From positions 24,454,782 through 24,518,781 of the forward strand of contig NC_065535.1 of assembly GCF_932294415.1 (NCBI RefSeq): a stretch of DNA of 64,000 bases. Reading direction: 5' to 3'. The first letter of the stretch is position 1. Every line of letters starts with the position of its first letter. Positions 35,304 through 47,075 of the stretch are shown here, one piece after another. A program made the translations under genes and the position numbers. This stretch comes from Quercus robur (Eukaryota; Streptophyta; Magnoliopsida; Fagales; Fagaceae). Under the pieces are notes generated by a model. It ran no database searches. It was not told the DNA's origin and worked only from the letters and a program-made list of their open reading frames with translations.

Positions 35304-35475
35304 GGTGCGGTTAATATGTGCCCTTAGGACATATATTAACAAATTCATTTTTGAAAAAATTTTATTAAAAATTGAAAAAGTTGTCAAAATTTTTTAAAAT
35401 CACAATAAAACTTTTTCCAAAAATGGTGTACTATTGTGCATCCTTAGGGCACACATTAGTAAAATATATATATAT
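35304..35475. mobile_element. small MITE bordered by TA repeats
   Basis: Inverted ends GTTAATATGTGCCCTTAGGAC (left) and CTAATGTGTGCCCTAAGGATG (read inverted from the right). It is bordered on both sides by (TA)n tracts, suggesting insertion into a TA microsatellite. Confidence 0.55.
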
Positions 35476-36905
35476 ATATATATAGAGTAATAAAGGATTT
35501 ATTATTAATGTATACCGCCGTATTTTAATAAACCATTTTAAGAAATCTTTTATAAAAAAACGAAAAGTAATTAACCAGACCTTAATAATAATAATAATAA
35601 ATGAGAAGAAAAATCCACTTAATGGAAAATTCTTAGATATTCTTGGAATATGAAAAAATAATGTTTCTCTCTTCTCACATTCATAGTAAGCCTCATTATG
35701 AATTAATTTAATAAAAATAGACCCTAATATAGATGTGAAAAAAATAAATACTATTCTACATATTTCTAAAATATTTAAAAATTACACTTCTTTTTTTTTT
35801 TTTTTTAATTACACCTCAACAACAAACGCGTAGTCAAATTCGTGAGCTCATGGTGGACATTGGAACGCGTAGAAGAACCCGAGGTTAGGTCCTACTTCTG
35901 CTGCACACGCGATATAACTCCTATTCTTGTACAATCTTTAGGTATAGGTATAGGCGTATAGCCCTTCATGCTTTATTATTTTCCAAGCAATTGTGCTATG
36001 CTACGTCAACTCATTAAATATCCAATACTAACTGGAAAGTTGATAGAATAAAGTTTCACCTTAATTTCTACACAACTGAGTGAGCGAGAGAGAGAAAATC
36101 ACTCAAATCAGTTTGTGCTTCATTTATGACACCCAAAATGTTGTTGGCTTGGTCACGATGTTGTCTAGATTAAAATATGACATCAATTGTTAAATCATCA
36201 CATTCACATTCAGCTGTTGGCTGAGATGGTCCTCCAGGCTCCAGCCACCAAAAGCTTACTCTTCTTCTTCTTCATTTTTTTTTTTTTTTTTTTTTTTTAA
36301 ACGTTAGGAATAAGGTTAAAAGTTAACTTTTTTTACTTTGAATCTCAGGTCTTACTTGATATTACACGTTAAATATATTGCGTTCACTTGTTGAAGCTTA
36401 CTTTTTAACTTTTCTTATGTAAGGACAAAGACAGAGATTTAACTTCTTTTTTTTTTTTCCGAATCTCATATATCTTGGATGATAATTACACCAAATCTCA
36501 ATCCGTTTATAAATGCGTAGCTAATTACGCAAAGACAAAGGAATCCGCTTGAATTGATTTGTATGCTAGTAGTTGGCAAAATGGCGAATTAAATAATCAT
36601 GCTACCTAACACTATTGCTTTCCCCACGTTAAAGGCAAACTTGATTTGAAATTCGAGTACCGAAGTGACAATAACTAGGTTCCTTCTCAACATAAACTTA
36701 AAAGAGAATTCATCTGCTCCAAAAATGAATTTTTTTTCTTCTTTTTGCCGGATAACAACCACGTTTCACATGCGTGAGATCAAAGCCATTGAACATTGAT
36801 ACAATAACCAGGAATTAATGTGTCTTATACAAAGCGTCTAAACAATAAATTATAAATGTATAATAAAAAACCATACCTCATTAAATTGAAGTCATTAGTT
36901 GGACT
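35476..36905. other. non-coding, no gene seen
   Basis: AT-rich, with T runs at 35792-35806 and 36275-36297. No exon or element ends recognised. Confidence 0.5.
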
Positions 36906-36907
36906 AT

Positions 36908-36955
36908 GAGGCCGTTTGGATTCAGCGTTTTCCGCTGAATCCAAGCTGCGTTTTC

Positions 36956-36991
<36 letters not shown>

Positions 36992-37192
36992 AGCCGCATA
37001 TTTTGACTAAATCAACTGTGAACAGTGCATTCGTGCACTGTTCATGGACCCACAAATTTCACTTTTCAGCAACTTCTTCATTAAAAATGGGTCCCACGAT
37101 ACTATTCACATATTTAAAAATTATTTTGCTATAGTGTTTTCAGTTTCAGTTTTCAGTTTCAGCAAAAATAAGCTCAATCCAAACGGATCCTA
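36908..37192. mobile_element. hAT-like MITE, family A
   Basis: The left end GGCCGTTTGGATTCAGCG and the right end read inverted GGATCCGTTTGGATTGAGC form the terminal repeat. The internal hallmark is GTGCACTGTTCATGGACCC...GGGTCCCACGATACTATTC, then ACATTTAAAAATTATTTTGC and TTTTCAGTTTCAG. The same internal string recurs at 44782-44962 and 54705-54918, so three copies of one family lie in this window. Confidence 0.7.
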
Positions 37193-40100
37193 TATAGCTT
37201 TTCTCTTTCTTTTTTTTCTTTTTTTGAGCTAAAGAGACCCAGTTACTCACTTATTAAAAAAATAAATAAGCACAGCTTAGGAAAATGAAAGAAGAGTCTA
37301 AGTATTATAAAATAAATGTGAGTTTTAATTAGTTCAACTTGTGATTAAAGTCTATAATAGTTGAATAAGAAATTTTGTGTTTAATTTTCACATACACAAA
37401 AATCAATTAATATTTTAATTTGATGATAAATAACATAATCATTAAAAATGATGGGATACTTTGAAACCCTGTTTATTAAAAAAAAAACTATTATAAAAAA
37501 TATAAACTATTATAAAAAATGCTGCGAAAATATTTGCGTGTACAGCATTGCAGCAATTGCTCATAGGTAAACATATTCCCTTTTTCGCAGAGAAGTAAAA
37601 ATGCTTTCGTGCGTTTTGGGCTACAATTTTGTCATGGATAAGACCTCCACATCATTTTTTTTTTTTTTTTTGCTAAATAGCCTCCACGTCATGTTGACGA
37701 GTCAAAAATACTACTAGATCATAAGATCACGATTTCTTGCTTGCTTAACTAAACAATTCCACTTTTAAGTTATTTACAAGTATACCAAAAATGAAAATTT
37801 GACTTCCTTTATAATTCAATGGTGAGAATAACTGAATAAGTGAATGAGGGGAGAGGAAAGAGTAATTGAGGGGACAGGGATGTGGCTTTATACTCCCCTG
37901 TTTGGATGATTTTTTTTTGAGGAATCTTATCAATGATTACCTTAAGACACATGTTAAAGATTAATAAATGCTTAATTATGAGCTACAAGCCTCTAATGCG
38001 TACTCATTAAAAAATAAAATGCATATGTTAATGATTCATTGACTTACATGTACAAATTTTTCTCTAAAAAAAAAATATACACAGATTCATTGTGGTTGTG
38101 TACATTTTTATAAATTTGTACAATTTAACTTTATTGTTTGAAAAATATATAAAAATATTAGATGTTGTTTCTCAAAAAAAGAAAAGAAAAGAAAAAGTTA
38201 AAAAAAACACTCAATATATTTTAATCATTACTCTTGAGACATTCGTTAATAAAATCATTTTTTTTAAGTGGACAATGATTGGGATATATGTCTTACTAGG
38301 GTTTTAATAATATATATAATATTCAATAGTATAATAATTGGAGATAAGAAATTTGAACCATGATTCTCCTAATAAAGAAAATGAGACTATGCCACTGTTG
38401 CCACAAGACTACCCGTCTCTTGCCTCTTGGCTGTCCCTTGCTAGTTACAAAATAAGAAAAAAGGAAACACTTAGATATATAATGGAAGAAAGTTATACTG
38501 TACTCATTGATTTGCATCTCTTATATAGCAAAAGATAGATGAACAACGAATAATGGGGTGCCAAAATAACAATAAATATAAAAATTGAACATTTTAAAAG
38601 TTTCACACAAGAAATATGAAGAGTTTTCAAGGCTAACCATATACCTTTTAAAAATCTTAGGTAAATTTAAGGTAAAAATCTAATATTTGAAAACTTTGGG
38701 AGAGTCATGGGTCCCTCCAAACCATCAATGTGATTCCATCCCTGATTACATATGTACGTGTCATATGATGGAATAGACGAAGATCATTTTCATTAAAAAG
38801 AAAAAAGAACCTTTTTTTTTTGTAATCTAGGAAAGAGCTGTCTCTTTACATTTTGCAAAGGTTCATTACACTTCTCACATGCCTTTCCTATTCATCCATT
38901 TCTTTGATGGTGCTATTCTTCAACGTCTAGAATTGATATCAAAATTGTAGGGATGACATTAATAATTTATAGGTTAGAGATGAAATAGAAATCAGACACA
39001 TAATTTACCAATAAAAAATTCGGTGCCCTTAATCATAATAATAATAATTGTTCCGTCGTTATCATCATTCTTATCACTATGATTCATAGTAAGAGCAGCG
39101 TTATGTTCAAGCCAGGGGTTCAAATGAAACCCCTGACCTGTCTAAATATTTTATATATATATATATATACTTCAAAATTTTGTTTTGACCCCCTAAAATA
39201 AAATTTTGAACACCCTGAACTAAATTTTATTTAAACCTAAAATAAATTTGAATATGATCATCTTAATGCTACTTTCATAATATTTTCACAATAAATGTTA
39301 TGTGGTAAGTTGTAACTGGTTTATTTAAACCCATAATTGACATCATTTTTTACCTACCTTCAAAAACTTGCCACCTAGATTTTGTTTTAAATTATTTGTG
39401 AAAGTATTGTGTATTGAATTTTATAAAAAAAAATGTTTCAAAATCTTGCTCTTTCATTTAAAAATAAATAAATCTTCTCTCCAGGACTCAGGCTTACTTT
39501 ACTGTTGACAACAGAATAAAGCTATTTTTCCCTGCACTTTTCTTCTTCATAAGCAAAATATTACACCACTATTACAATCAACATATCTCTATCTACATAT
39601 GTGATTCTTTCCTCATTCTCCTTATCTCTTTTTCTCTCTTCTATATTATCTTAGTTTTTCTCTTTGTTTGATCAAATAGTTTGATAAACTTTATATATTT
39701 CCAAGTCCAAGAAGTTTTTTAGTGTTTGCTCAAATTCCAAGAGAGTGACCATGTTTATAATTAAAAAGCCATAAACTTCAAAAACAAAAACTTATATTAG
39801 TTACTATTTTTTTTCTTAGTGAGCGTTTGCATTACATTTCTCCTCAGCGTTTTAGCGTTTGCATTTACTCACCACGAGGACCCACGCTACAATGCCACGA
39901 AATAAATGCACAACTCTTCCCAGCTGAAACACATGGATGAGATCAGCTTGAACGCACCGTTTCATTAAGCTGTGCGTGTGCGTGTATTGTTCATGGACAC
40001 ATCCTTGAAAGGAAACGCGTTGTATCGTGTACATGTACTGTTCACTCACAATAACCCACGAAGAAGCAGAGTAATAAAACACAAAACGGTGCGTTCAGGC

Positions 40101-40372
40101 CAACGTCTATTTTCGCATTCTCCAGGTTTCCTTTTTTCTCTTAACTACCATGGCAGATGTCTTCAATTTTTTTCAATGCTCTGTCTTCTTCCTCTTCAAT
40201 GAATTGCACCTACCCACCAACCAATAAACCATCAAAACAGAGGAAACACAGTAATTACAAATCCATTACACGGAACAAACGAACCCGATCCCCTTTGTTC
40301 TTCCTTCGCTCGAGCTCACCTTCTATCCGGTTAGGACATCATTGCTGCCATTGTAGGTCTCTGCATTCATAG
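37193..40372. other. intergenic; upstream of the Myb/SANT pseudogene
   Basis: No intact gene. 39822-40110 has AGCGTTTGCATT words and GTGTATTGTTCATGGACAC, faintly like MITE family A, so it may be a diverged copy. 40157-40372 looks like a non-coding first exon of the following pseudogene, ending at a donor CATAG/GTAAGT (40372/40373). Confidence 0.4.
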
Positions 40373-40681
40373 GTAAGTTGTGTCTAACTTCTCATATTCT
40401 CTAATTTGTTGGTGTGTGGTTATATTGTTTTCCATGAGGTTTCAATCTGTGGTTTTTTGTGTTCAACGTTTGTGTGTGGTTTTTGTGTTTTCCATGACAC
40501 TAGTATGTGGGTTTCTCTCTCCTTCGTGTAATTTTGTGTGTTTCTCTTCCTACCTATGTTGTATTTGTATTATGCAAGTTTATTTTGCATTTTTCATGTG
40601 GGCATGTGTAACCGATTATGATATGCACACGAATTGTTTGTTGAAATGCCTCAATGAGTATAGAAGGAAGTTGTAGCAAAA

Positions 40682-41716
40682 ATGGGTAAAGGGAAATCGA
40701 AGGACGGTGGTAATGATGCGAGAACTGGGTGGAAAGAACCAGCGGAACTAAAAGTTTTTTGTGATTTATGTGCTGCTCAAATCCTAGACAGCAAGAGTGG
40801 AGAATTTTTGAAAAGGGAAGGGGTTGATGCAGTGATTAAGCAGTTGGGTAAAATGAGAAAAGTGGTGACTCACATGCAATTTAAAAATAAATGGGATCAT
40901 TTGAGAAAACAGTGGAAGGTGTATAAAGAGTGTTTTGAGCGTGAGACTAGGTTAGGTATTGATTCTGTAACTGAGAAGCTCGAGGCCAGTGATGAGTGGT
41001 GGACCTAAAAGATTGCGGTTAGTTCACTTTACATAATTGTGAAAAACTCCACTGTCTACAACTATATTGTGTTCTAACTACTGGTTGTCCACATGTAGGC
41101 ATGTCCCAAGGCATTAACCTTTTAAAAAAAAGGTATGCCGAATGTTGACTCCATGGAAATCATATTTGAAGGCACGGTTGCAACGGGAAAAAATGCATTT
41201 TGCACAAGTGGTGAAATACCAAAAGAAAGCATCGAATGGTCTGGGGACTCCGCTAATAACAAAGAATTTGTTGACCCCTAATGTCAACCCTCTATGAATG
41301 TTGACCCAATGGAGGTTGAAGGTCCATCATTGTCAAGGGCAAGACCAGCAGTGAATAAGGGGAAAGGCTTAGCAAGCGGTGTCCACTTTTTTTGAGGAAT
41401 TTGCAAGAAACCAAGAAAAAAGCGTTCAGTTGTGCAAGAGATGTCTGACTCTTTGAAGAACATCTCAGATGTTATTGTTGAAAGTAGAAGTATAAGTACT
41501 CGTACACCATTTACTTCCATAGCAGCTGCTGAGGTTCAAGCAACTCTAGACATGGTGTTGAGTCTTCCTGGGGTCCAATTGGGTGATCGCCTTCATTTGT
41601 TTAGCACCTGCTTCTTCATGGGAAACTAAAAGGGTAGGTTCATGTTTGCAGCACTTGTGAATCAAAAGGACGTCCAGTTGAAGTGGCTAGAGTTGCAGTA
41701 CCAAAAGAAACCTTAA
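40682..41716 (+). pseudogene. Myb/SANT-like DNA-binding domain gene (L10-interacting MYB type), nonsense-ridden
   Basis: Exon 1 (40682-41017) encodes MGKGKSKDGG, then GWKEPAELKVFCDLCAAQIL and MQFKNKWDHLRKQWKVYKE...ASDEWW, the Myb/SANT-like (Myb_DNA-bind_3) domain of a large plant family. An 81-bp intron (41018-41098) follows. Exon 2 carries ACPKALTF, IEWSGDSANNKEFVDP and, C-terminally, LSLPGVQLGDRLHLFSTCFF and FMFAALVNQKDVQLKWLELQ. Reading one frame across the junction meets stops at 41006, 41123, 41279, 41393 and 41627, and local phase shifts (for example near 41392-41438) are likely. A leader intron 40373-40676 fits upstream. No PIF transposase or other partner ORF is adjacent. The domain region is well preserved, so the decay is probably recent. 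Confidence 0.8.
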
Positions 41717-43924
41717 TATCATTTTTCCTGAAGGAAAGGGGATTGTCTCGATAGGGTTGCTTAGGCTTGGTGTTGTAGTAATCGGATTTTCTTTATGTAC
41801 CTATTGCACTCTTTTTTTTCTTTTTTTTTTTTATTGGCAGAAACTATGCTTACCATGGGTGTGTATGTAAGACAATGATTACTAATTAATTGTCATCTAA
41901 TGTATGCTCACTTGTTCCTTTTTCTTTTGCTAGTGTTTATAATTGTTGTCTATAAGTAAGACAAGAGTTAGTAATTAAACCATAGTTCTAATTGCATTAG
42001 TGTCTACCCCATAGTTTGAAGTAAATTTATTACAATCTAGATCTTGAATGAGTCTTTGCTAGGATAGTCAAATTTATGTTGTTGGACTCAATAATTTATG
42101 TTGTTGGACTCAATAATTTATGTTTCTCATAAACAACTAGGGCTTTGAAGGCGACTACAATGATACTCAATCTTACAGTTGCAGACAATGGTGCATCTCT
42201 TACTGCTTGAATATAAAACTACCTAAAATTATTTTATGAAATATTTACTTGGGCAAGTTTTCTTGTCATCTATCTTGCTGTTTGTCATTATGTTTTTTAG
42301 TGAACATTCTTTCTTTTTGCCATGTGGAGGAGTCAGCTTAATCAGCCAATTGGTTGATTATGCTGTGAGCTGATCTACTTAACTTGCAGTTAAAATTATA
42401 CAAGTTACACGCATAGATGCTTTCCCTTACCTGTGCTGATTGTTATCTACGCATTAATTTTATCATTCTAGATTATGTATGGCTAATAACTAAATTCTAT
42501 AAATTTATAATGGCACATCATTGAGCACTTTTTTGTTGTTCTCTCAGTTATTGAAAATCTATAATGTTTATGTTGACAGGATTATTTTTAATGAACTTTC
42601 CAAGCTCACGTCAAAGCTAGACTTGGTGGTGAGAATTCATTTCTTTTTTTCAATTGTTTTTTATTTCCATTGTTTAAAATGAACCGACATGTTCATTTTC
42701 AATCACAGTAATTTGCAATTGTTTCACATAGTTTAATCTGTCGCCCTTATGTATGTCCCACTCTTTATTATTGAGTTTGTTGATAAGTAGGAAATGAAAA
42801 GTAGGAAGAATTCTTTGTAAAGATTAGTGAAATTTGTACATCCAGCAGCAAAATAAGCTTTCCAATAAATAATAAAACAAAACAGTTTTTGATCTTTTTT
42901 GTACAATTTTGGAGTACTTTAATGTATCGAACATGTGTTTACTAGGTGTGTTACTATTTTCTTTATCATATATTTTTATTTGATTGATATTACATATAAA
43001 TATAATAAGTTATTATTTTTTTGAGAAAGTAATAAGTTATTATTAATTTGACAAAAATGTATGATTAATTATTTAATTATACTTGTTTATGCATTCAATT
43101 GTTATTGTCCTACCGATATATCTTTAAACTATTAATAACTTTTTAGACTATTATACAATATAGTTGTATTGTATACTAAATTCTATTTAGAATACAATTT
43201 TAGATTATTGTATATAATATGGAAGTTGTATGTACAAATATATATATATATATATATATATAGATATATATCATTTTATTTTTTACTTGCACTCATGACA
43301 AGTGTCTATCTCTGTCATTGCCGACCCTCTAGAAAAAAATCCTAGAGCTGACACTGATTCATAGCCAACATTAATCTTGCTGATTTCGTGCATGATGCAT
43401 TGAGTGGATTTAGAAGCAAGCAGCATGTGTCTCTCAAAGAAAAATGAAAAGTGGGAGCGACGTCTCTGATCGCTCCCATTTTAATTTATGACGCGGGGAA
43501 TTGGTGCACCAAAATGAGGTCATATCAAGGAATATATATATATATATATATATTTTCAAAAATAAAATAATGTAAAGCGTGCATCTGTTGCGTCGCTATT
43601 AACAATTGCATAATAATCGTCAAAATATACATTTTAAAAAGTCAATGATGATGCATTGGTTGTATTAAGTATAAAAGCACTTGTGCAGAGGAGGAATGCC
43701 TTCTTTTATGGAGGTAGGTGTCCATAATATCATATGATTAAATTGCAAATGGCTTATCAATATATATATATATATATATATAAAAGATAAATAAATAAAT
43801 AAATTGCTCATGGCGTGGTGCGCGTGAAAAGTGAAAATAATATGCCACATGATCCGCGCTTTCTCGGGTTTCAAAATAGAAAATTAAAATCGCATGATTT
43901 TTTTTTTTTTTTTTATTTGATAAG
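41717..43924. other. intergenic; no gene seen
   Basis: AT-rich, with a direct duplication of ATTTATGTTGTTGGACTCAA (near 42071 and 42093). (TA)n tracts occur at 43240-43262, 43532-43552 and 43763-43782. A short GC-containing hairpin is described in the findings. Confidence 0.5.
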
Positions 43925-44044
43925 AATACCAGGTTAGCTAAATACGCCAAAGGTGTTAGTGATTATGTAACTTGGATAGGTGAAAATTCTAGTATGCTTG
44001 AATCCGCATTAGCTCAAGATGTATTGAATTTATCTTCTTCTTAA
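43925..44044 (+). mobile_element. LINE 3' fragment (RNase H tail)
   Basis: An open stretch encodes RLAKYAKGVSDYVTWIGE then LESALAQDVLNLSSS and a stop. This matches the C-terminal end of the RNase H-like domain common at the 3' end of plant non-LTR retrotransposon proteins (A..LA+.A......+VWME...). It is preceded by a T tract and has no upstream RT, so it is a small relic. Confidence 0.6.
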
Positions 44045-44607
44045 AAACCGCATAAATTGACCAAACATCAAAGTGTTCGATAGAGATTTTTTATTTATTT
44101 ATTTTTTTAAGAAATATAGTTAGAAGAGAGAAAGATGAGTTCCTAAAAAAATAGATGTGTGTATGTATATGTGTGTGTGTGTTGGGTTTAAGTCAGGGAC
44201 AAAACCAAAATTGTAACTCGGGTGGCCTAGGTTCTTTGTTTGAGAATTTTCAAATTTTGGAATATCAACATTAGAGGTTGCCAATGTTACATCATTGATA
44301 TATGTTTTTGACTTCTTTGTATTTTTTCTAATGAAATAAAAGAATTAAACATTATAGTTGATAATCTACGAATCAAAGGGAAGTAATAGGAGTATTAATT
44401 ATATGGATTTATAGCCAAGAGTTTTGTATCTTAATTGGCACTTGCTGATATTTTCAATGTCCGAAAATTGGTGAGATAGAATAAGATGTGAGATCTTTTC
44501 TTATCAAAAATTGCAATTTGAAGAAATAGTAATATGTAGCTACACTTCATTATCAACTTGCCTACAGGCTTCGACAATTTTCATATAATCAGGGACGGAA
44601 AGTTTGA
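44045..44607. other. non-coding, no gene seen
   Basis: AT-rich, with a short TG/TA microsatellite around 44156-44180. Nothing else recognised. Confidence 0.5.
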
Positions 44608-44784
44608 CTAAGTGTTTGTTTGAGAACAGCTTATTTAGTTGAAACTAAATTCTTTTTGCTTAAAGTACTGTAGATAAAGCTAAAAAGTAGCTGAAATAGT
44701 ATAGTAAAGCCCATAAATAGTAGTAAAAATAAGTTGAATAGTAAAAAAAACTGGCTTTTTAAGCCAATGCCAAACACACACTAA
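44608..44784. mobile_element. hAT-like MITE 1 of an abutting trio
   Basis: Inverted ends CTAAGTGTTTGTTTGAGAAC (left) and CTTAGTGTGTGTTTGGCATT (inverted right). The interior (AGCTTATTTAGTTGAAACT) resembles the element at 34372-34540. Confidence 0.55.
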
Positions 44785-44962
44785 GTGTGCGCGTTTGCAT
44801 CCAAACCTAGGTTCTGTGCATTGTTTACGAGACCCACAAACCTATTTTTTTAGCAAAATTTTCATTAAAAATGGGTCATATGACACTATTCACACATTTA
44901 AAAATTATTTTACTATAGTATATTCAGTTTTCAGCAATAAGCGGTATCCAAACAGACCCTAA
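44782..44962. mobile_element. hAT-like MITE 2 of the trio, family A
   Basis: Bears the family-A string GGGTCATATGACACTATTCAC then ACATTTAAAAATTATTTTAC. It is flanked by CTAAGTGT at 44781-44788 and 44960-44967, an exact 8-bp direct repeat that fits a hAT target duplication. It therefore appears to have inserted at the junction of the two neighbours. Confidence 0.6.
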
Positions 44963-45166
44963 GTGTTTGTTTGGCAAATATTATTTTTGCTAACTTATTT
45001 TACCATTCAGCTTATTTTTGATACTATTTACGGGTCCTACTACACTTTTTGGTACTATTCATGAGTTCTACTGTACAATTTCATCTAACTTTTATCTTTA
45101 TTTACAGTATTTTCAGTAAAAAGTTTTCAATTTCATCAAAATAAGCGGATCCCAAATGGACCCTAA
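44958..45166. mobile_element. hAT-like MITE 3 of the trio
   Basis: Left CTAAGTGTTTGTTTGGC and right (inverted) TTAGGGTCCATTTGGGATCC are its ends. The interior (CTGTACAATTTCATC, TTTACAGTATTTTCAG) is related to but distinct from family A. Confidence 0.5.
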
Positions 45167-45706
45167 ATCAATATACTCAAGTTAAGTTATATAATAACAT
45201 CTCAATAAACTCACAATTAAGTTGAATTTTCGAATGGGTATTAAAATAGATTGAGTGTGGTTGTGCCTAACTACTGTGTGGAGCGGTCAATGGTGTAGGA
45301 TGTTACTTGATGGCGGTGGAGTGGAGCCATGAGGAAAAGATAAAGTTAAGAGAGGCAGAGTTAATTGGGTAAAAGTTATTGGGGTTATGTGATTTATTTT
45401 GCTAGAGATTTATGATTTCTAATTGTTTTGTTGGTAGTATTTTATTATTGTTTAGCCCCAATTTATCATTTGTTTGTTGGAATTTTAGTTTATTTTAAGG
45501 ATTTTCTTGTTATCTAGGTTATTGTCCAAATGATTTATTTATTTGCTTAGGACAACTAGGCAATTATAGATAAATATGTTTTGGATTTCATGGGTATTTG
45601 AAAAACTTTTGGGTGAGGAGGCCAAGATATAAATTTTAGTGCCAAATGTTAGAACTTATAAGAAACTACATATGTTATTCTCAATTTTGTCAAAACCCCG
45701 TGGCGC
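45167..45706. other. non-coding, no gene seen
   Basis: No exon or element recognised. Confidence 0.5.
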
Positions 45707-45741
45707 GGGGGGGGGGGGGGGGGGGGGGGGGGGAGGGGGGG
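45707..45741. repeat. poly-G tract
   Basis: Twenty-seven G, one A, seven G. It makes the 80-codon Gly-rich frame at 45646-45888, which is not a gene. Runs this long are prone to sequencing and assembly error. Confidence 0.9.
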
Positions 45742-45756
45742 AATGTGGGTTCACTA

Positions 45757-45945
45757 CTCAATATTTTTTTAATGAATGCAAATTTTGACAAATCTTTCAT
45801 TAGGACCCGGGAGGGGCATGGGTCCCCTGGGCCTCAACATGGGTTCGTCTTTGGTTTAAGTTACATTTGGTGTAACTTTAAGTTATAAGTTTCACCACTC
45901 AATATTTTTTTGAATGAATGCAAATTTTAACAAATCTTTCATTGG
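45757..45945. repeat. direct repeat pair of ~45 bp flanking a GC-richer segment
   Basis: CAATATTTTTTTAATGAATG and its continuation through CAAATCTTTCATT near 45757-45801 recur with few changes at 45899-45943. The segment between holds GGACCCGGGAGGGGCATG. Confidence 0.75.
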
Positions 45946-46944
45946 ACAAGATTTCTTTTTATACTCTACATACTTACAAAAATTTAAGACGATATGAGAT
46001 TAATAACTATATCATTGACCAAATGATTACATTTTAAGTTTTTGTATTTAAAAGTGTGCATGCAAAATGAGTTTCTAGATTGAATTGTAAATAGTATCCA
46101 ATTGGCATGTTTCATGGTATGTGTATCTATACTACTATTCAAAGAGCTTCCAAGTCATGGAAGTCTTGGATATCAAAAAATGACTTCTACGCTGATTTTC
46201 AAGCTATGACCTCTAAGTTTTTGATATCCCAAATTATCCCCTACCTACTCACTCACAGGTTTTTAGTTAAGGGGATAAATTTGCAAAATAAATTCTCACA
46301 ACTTAAAACCTTCCACTAAACCCACATAAATAGCCGTCTCTCTTTTATTTTCACTTTTTAAGTGCTCTCTGTTTTTTGTCAGATTCACATGATGGTCCAA
46401 GGTAATTGCTCCATTTTCTGTGTTTTTGGTTTTAGTTTTTATTTTATTTTATTTTTTTTTAAGGAAGCCTCCTCCATTTAAACCTGGTTGTTGGTTAAAG
46501 CATTATTGTAATAAGGTCCTTATTTGTTCTGCTCAGTGCAGACTCTGCGCATTGGGTAACTCTTAACCCTTCTGCAATTTTCATATTAGCCATAACAAAA
46601 TCTTTCTCTAAACTAGTTTGAAGAGAAACACTTTAAAATCTTCATATTTCTTTTTGTTGAGTGTGAATTTTGAAAGTCTAACTATTAGATTGCATGTTCT
46701 TATTATTTCTTTTATGCTTGCAAAATTTCAAGAAGATCAAAGATCAATTATTATGTTATCAAATAAATGTTAAAATTTCAAGATTTTGTGATCTAAAATT
46801 GTGTTTAAAAAATAAGTTTATTGATCGAATAGTAAATAACAATTGATTTGAATGAAATTTGATATATATGTTAAGAATGAACATGAAATTCAACAGTTAA
46901 ATTTTCAAAATTCACACCTAAAAAAGAGATATATTAGAAGTTTT
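45946..46944. other. non-coding; possible Helitron 5' remnant
   Basis: At 46126 TCTATACTACTATTCAAAG, preceded by A, resembles a Helitron 5' end, but no matching 3' hairpin with CTAG follows. No gene recognised. Confidence 0.35.
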
Positions 46945-47075
46945 AGCCAAAAGTTAGTCCGGCTATGGTAGGTTATGTATATGACCTTATATATACTAGT
47001 TTGGAGAGAAATTTTGTTCCATTAGCTAAAAGTTAGTCTGGCTATGGTAGATCATGTATATGACCTTATATATGT
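46945..47075. repeat. 79-bp-period tandem duplication
   Basis: AGC(C/T)AAAAGTTAGTC and the next ~35 bases (GGCTATGGTAG...ATGTATATGACC) occur at 46945 and 47024 with a few substitutions. Confidence 0.85.

Noticed and set aside
38338-38538. 66-codon + frame with a normal-looking amino-acid mix
   Set aside because: No domain, no splice or promoter context, and the complementary strand is open over the same interval.
46126-46145. Helitron 5' end (TCTATACTAC after A)
   Set aside because: No downstream hairpin plus CTAG could be paired with it; kept only as a note in the intergenic entry.
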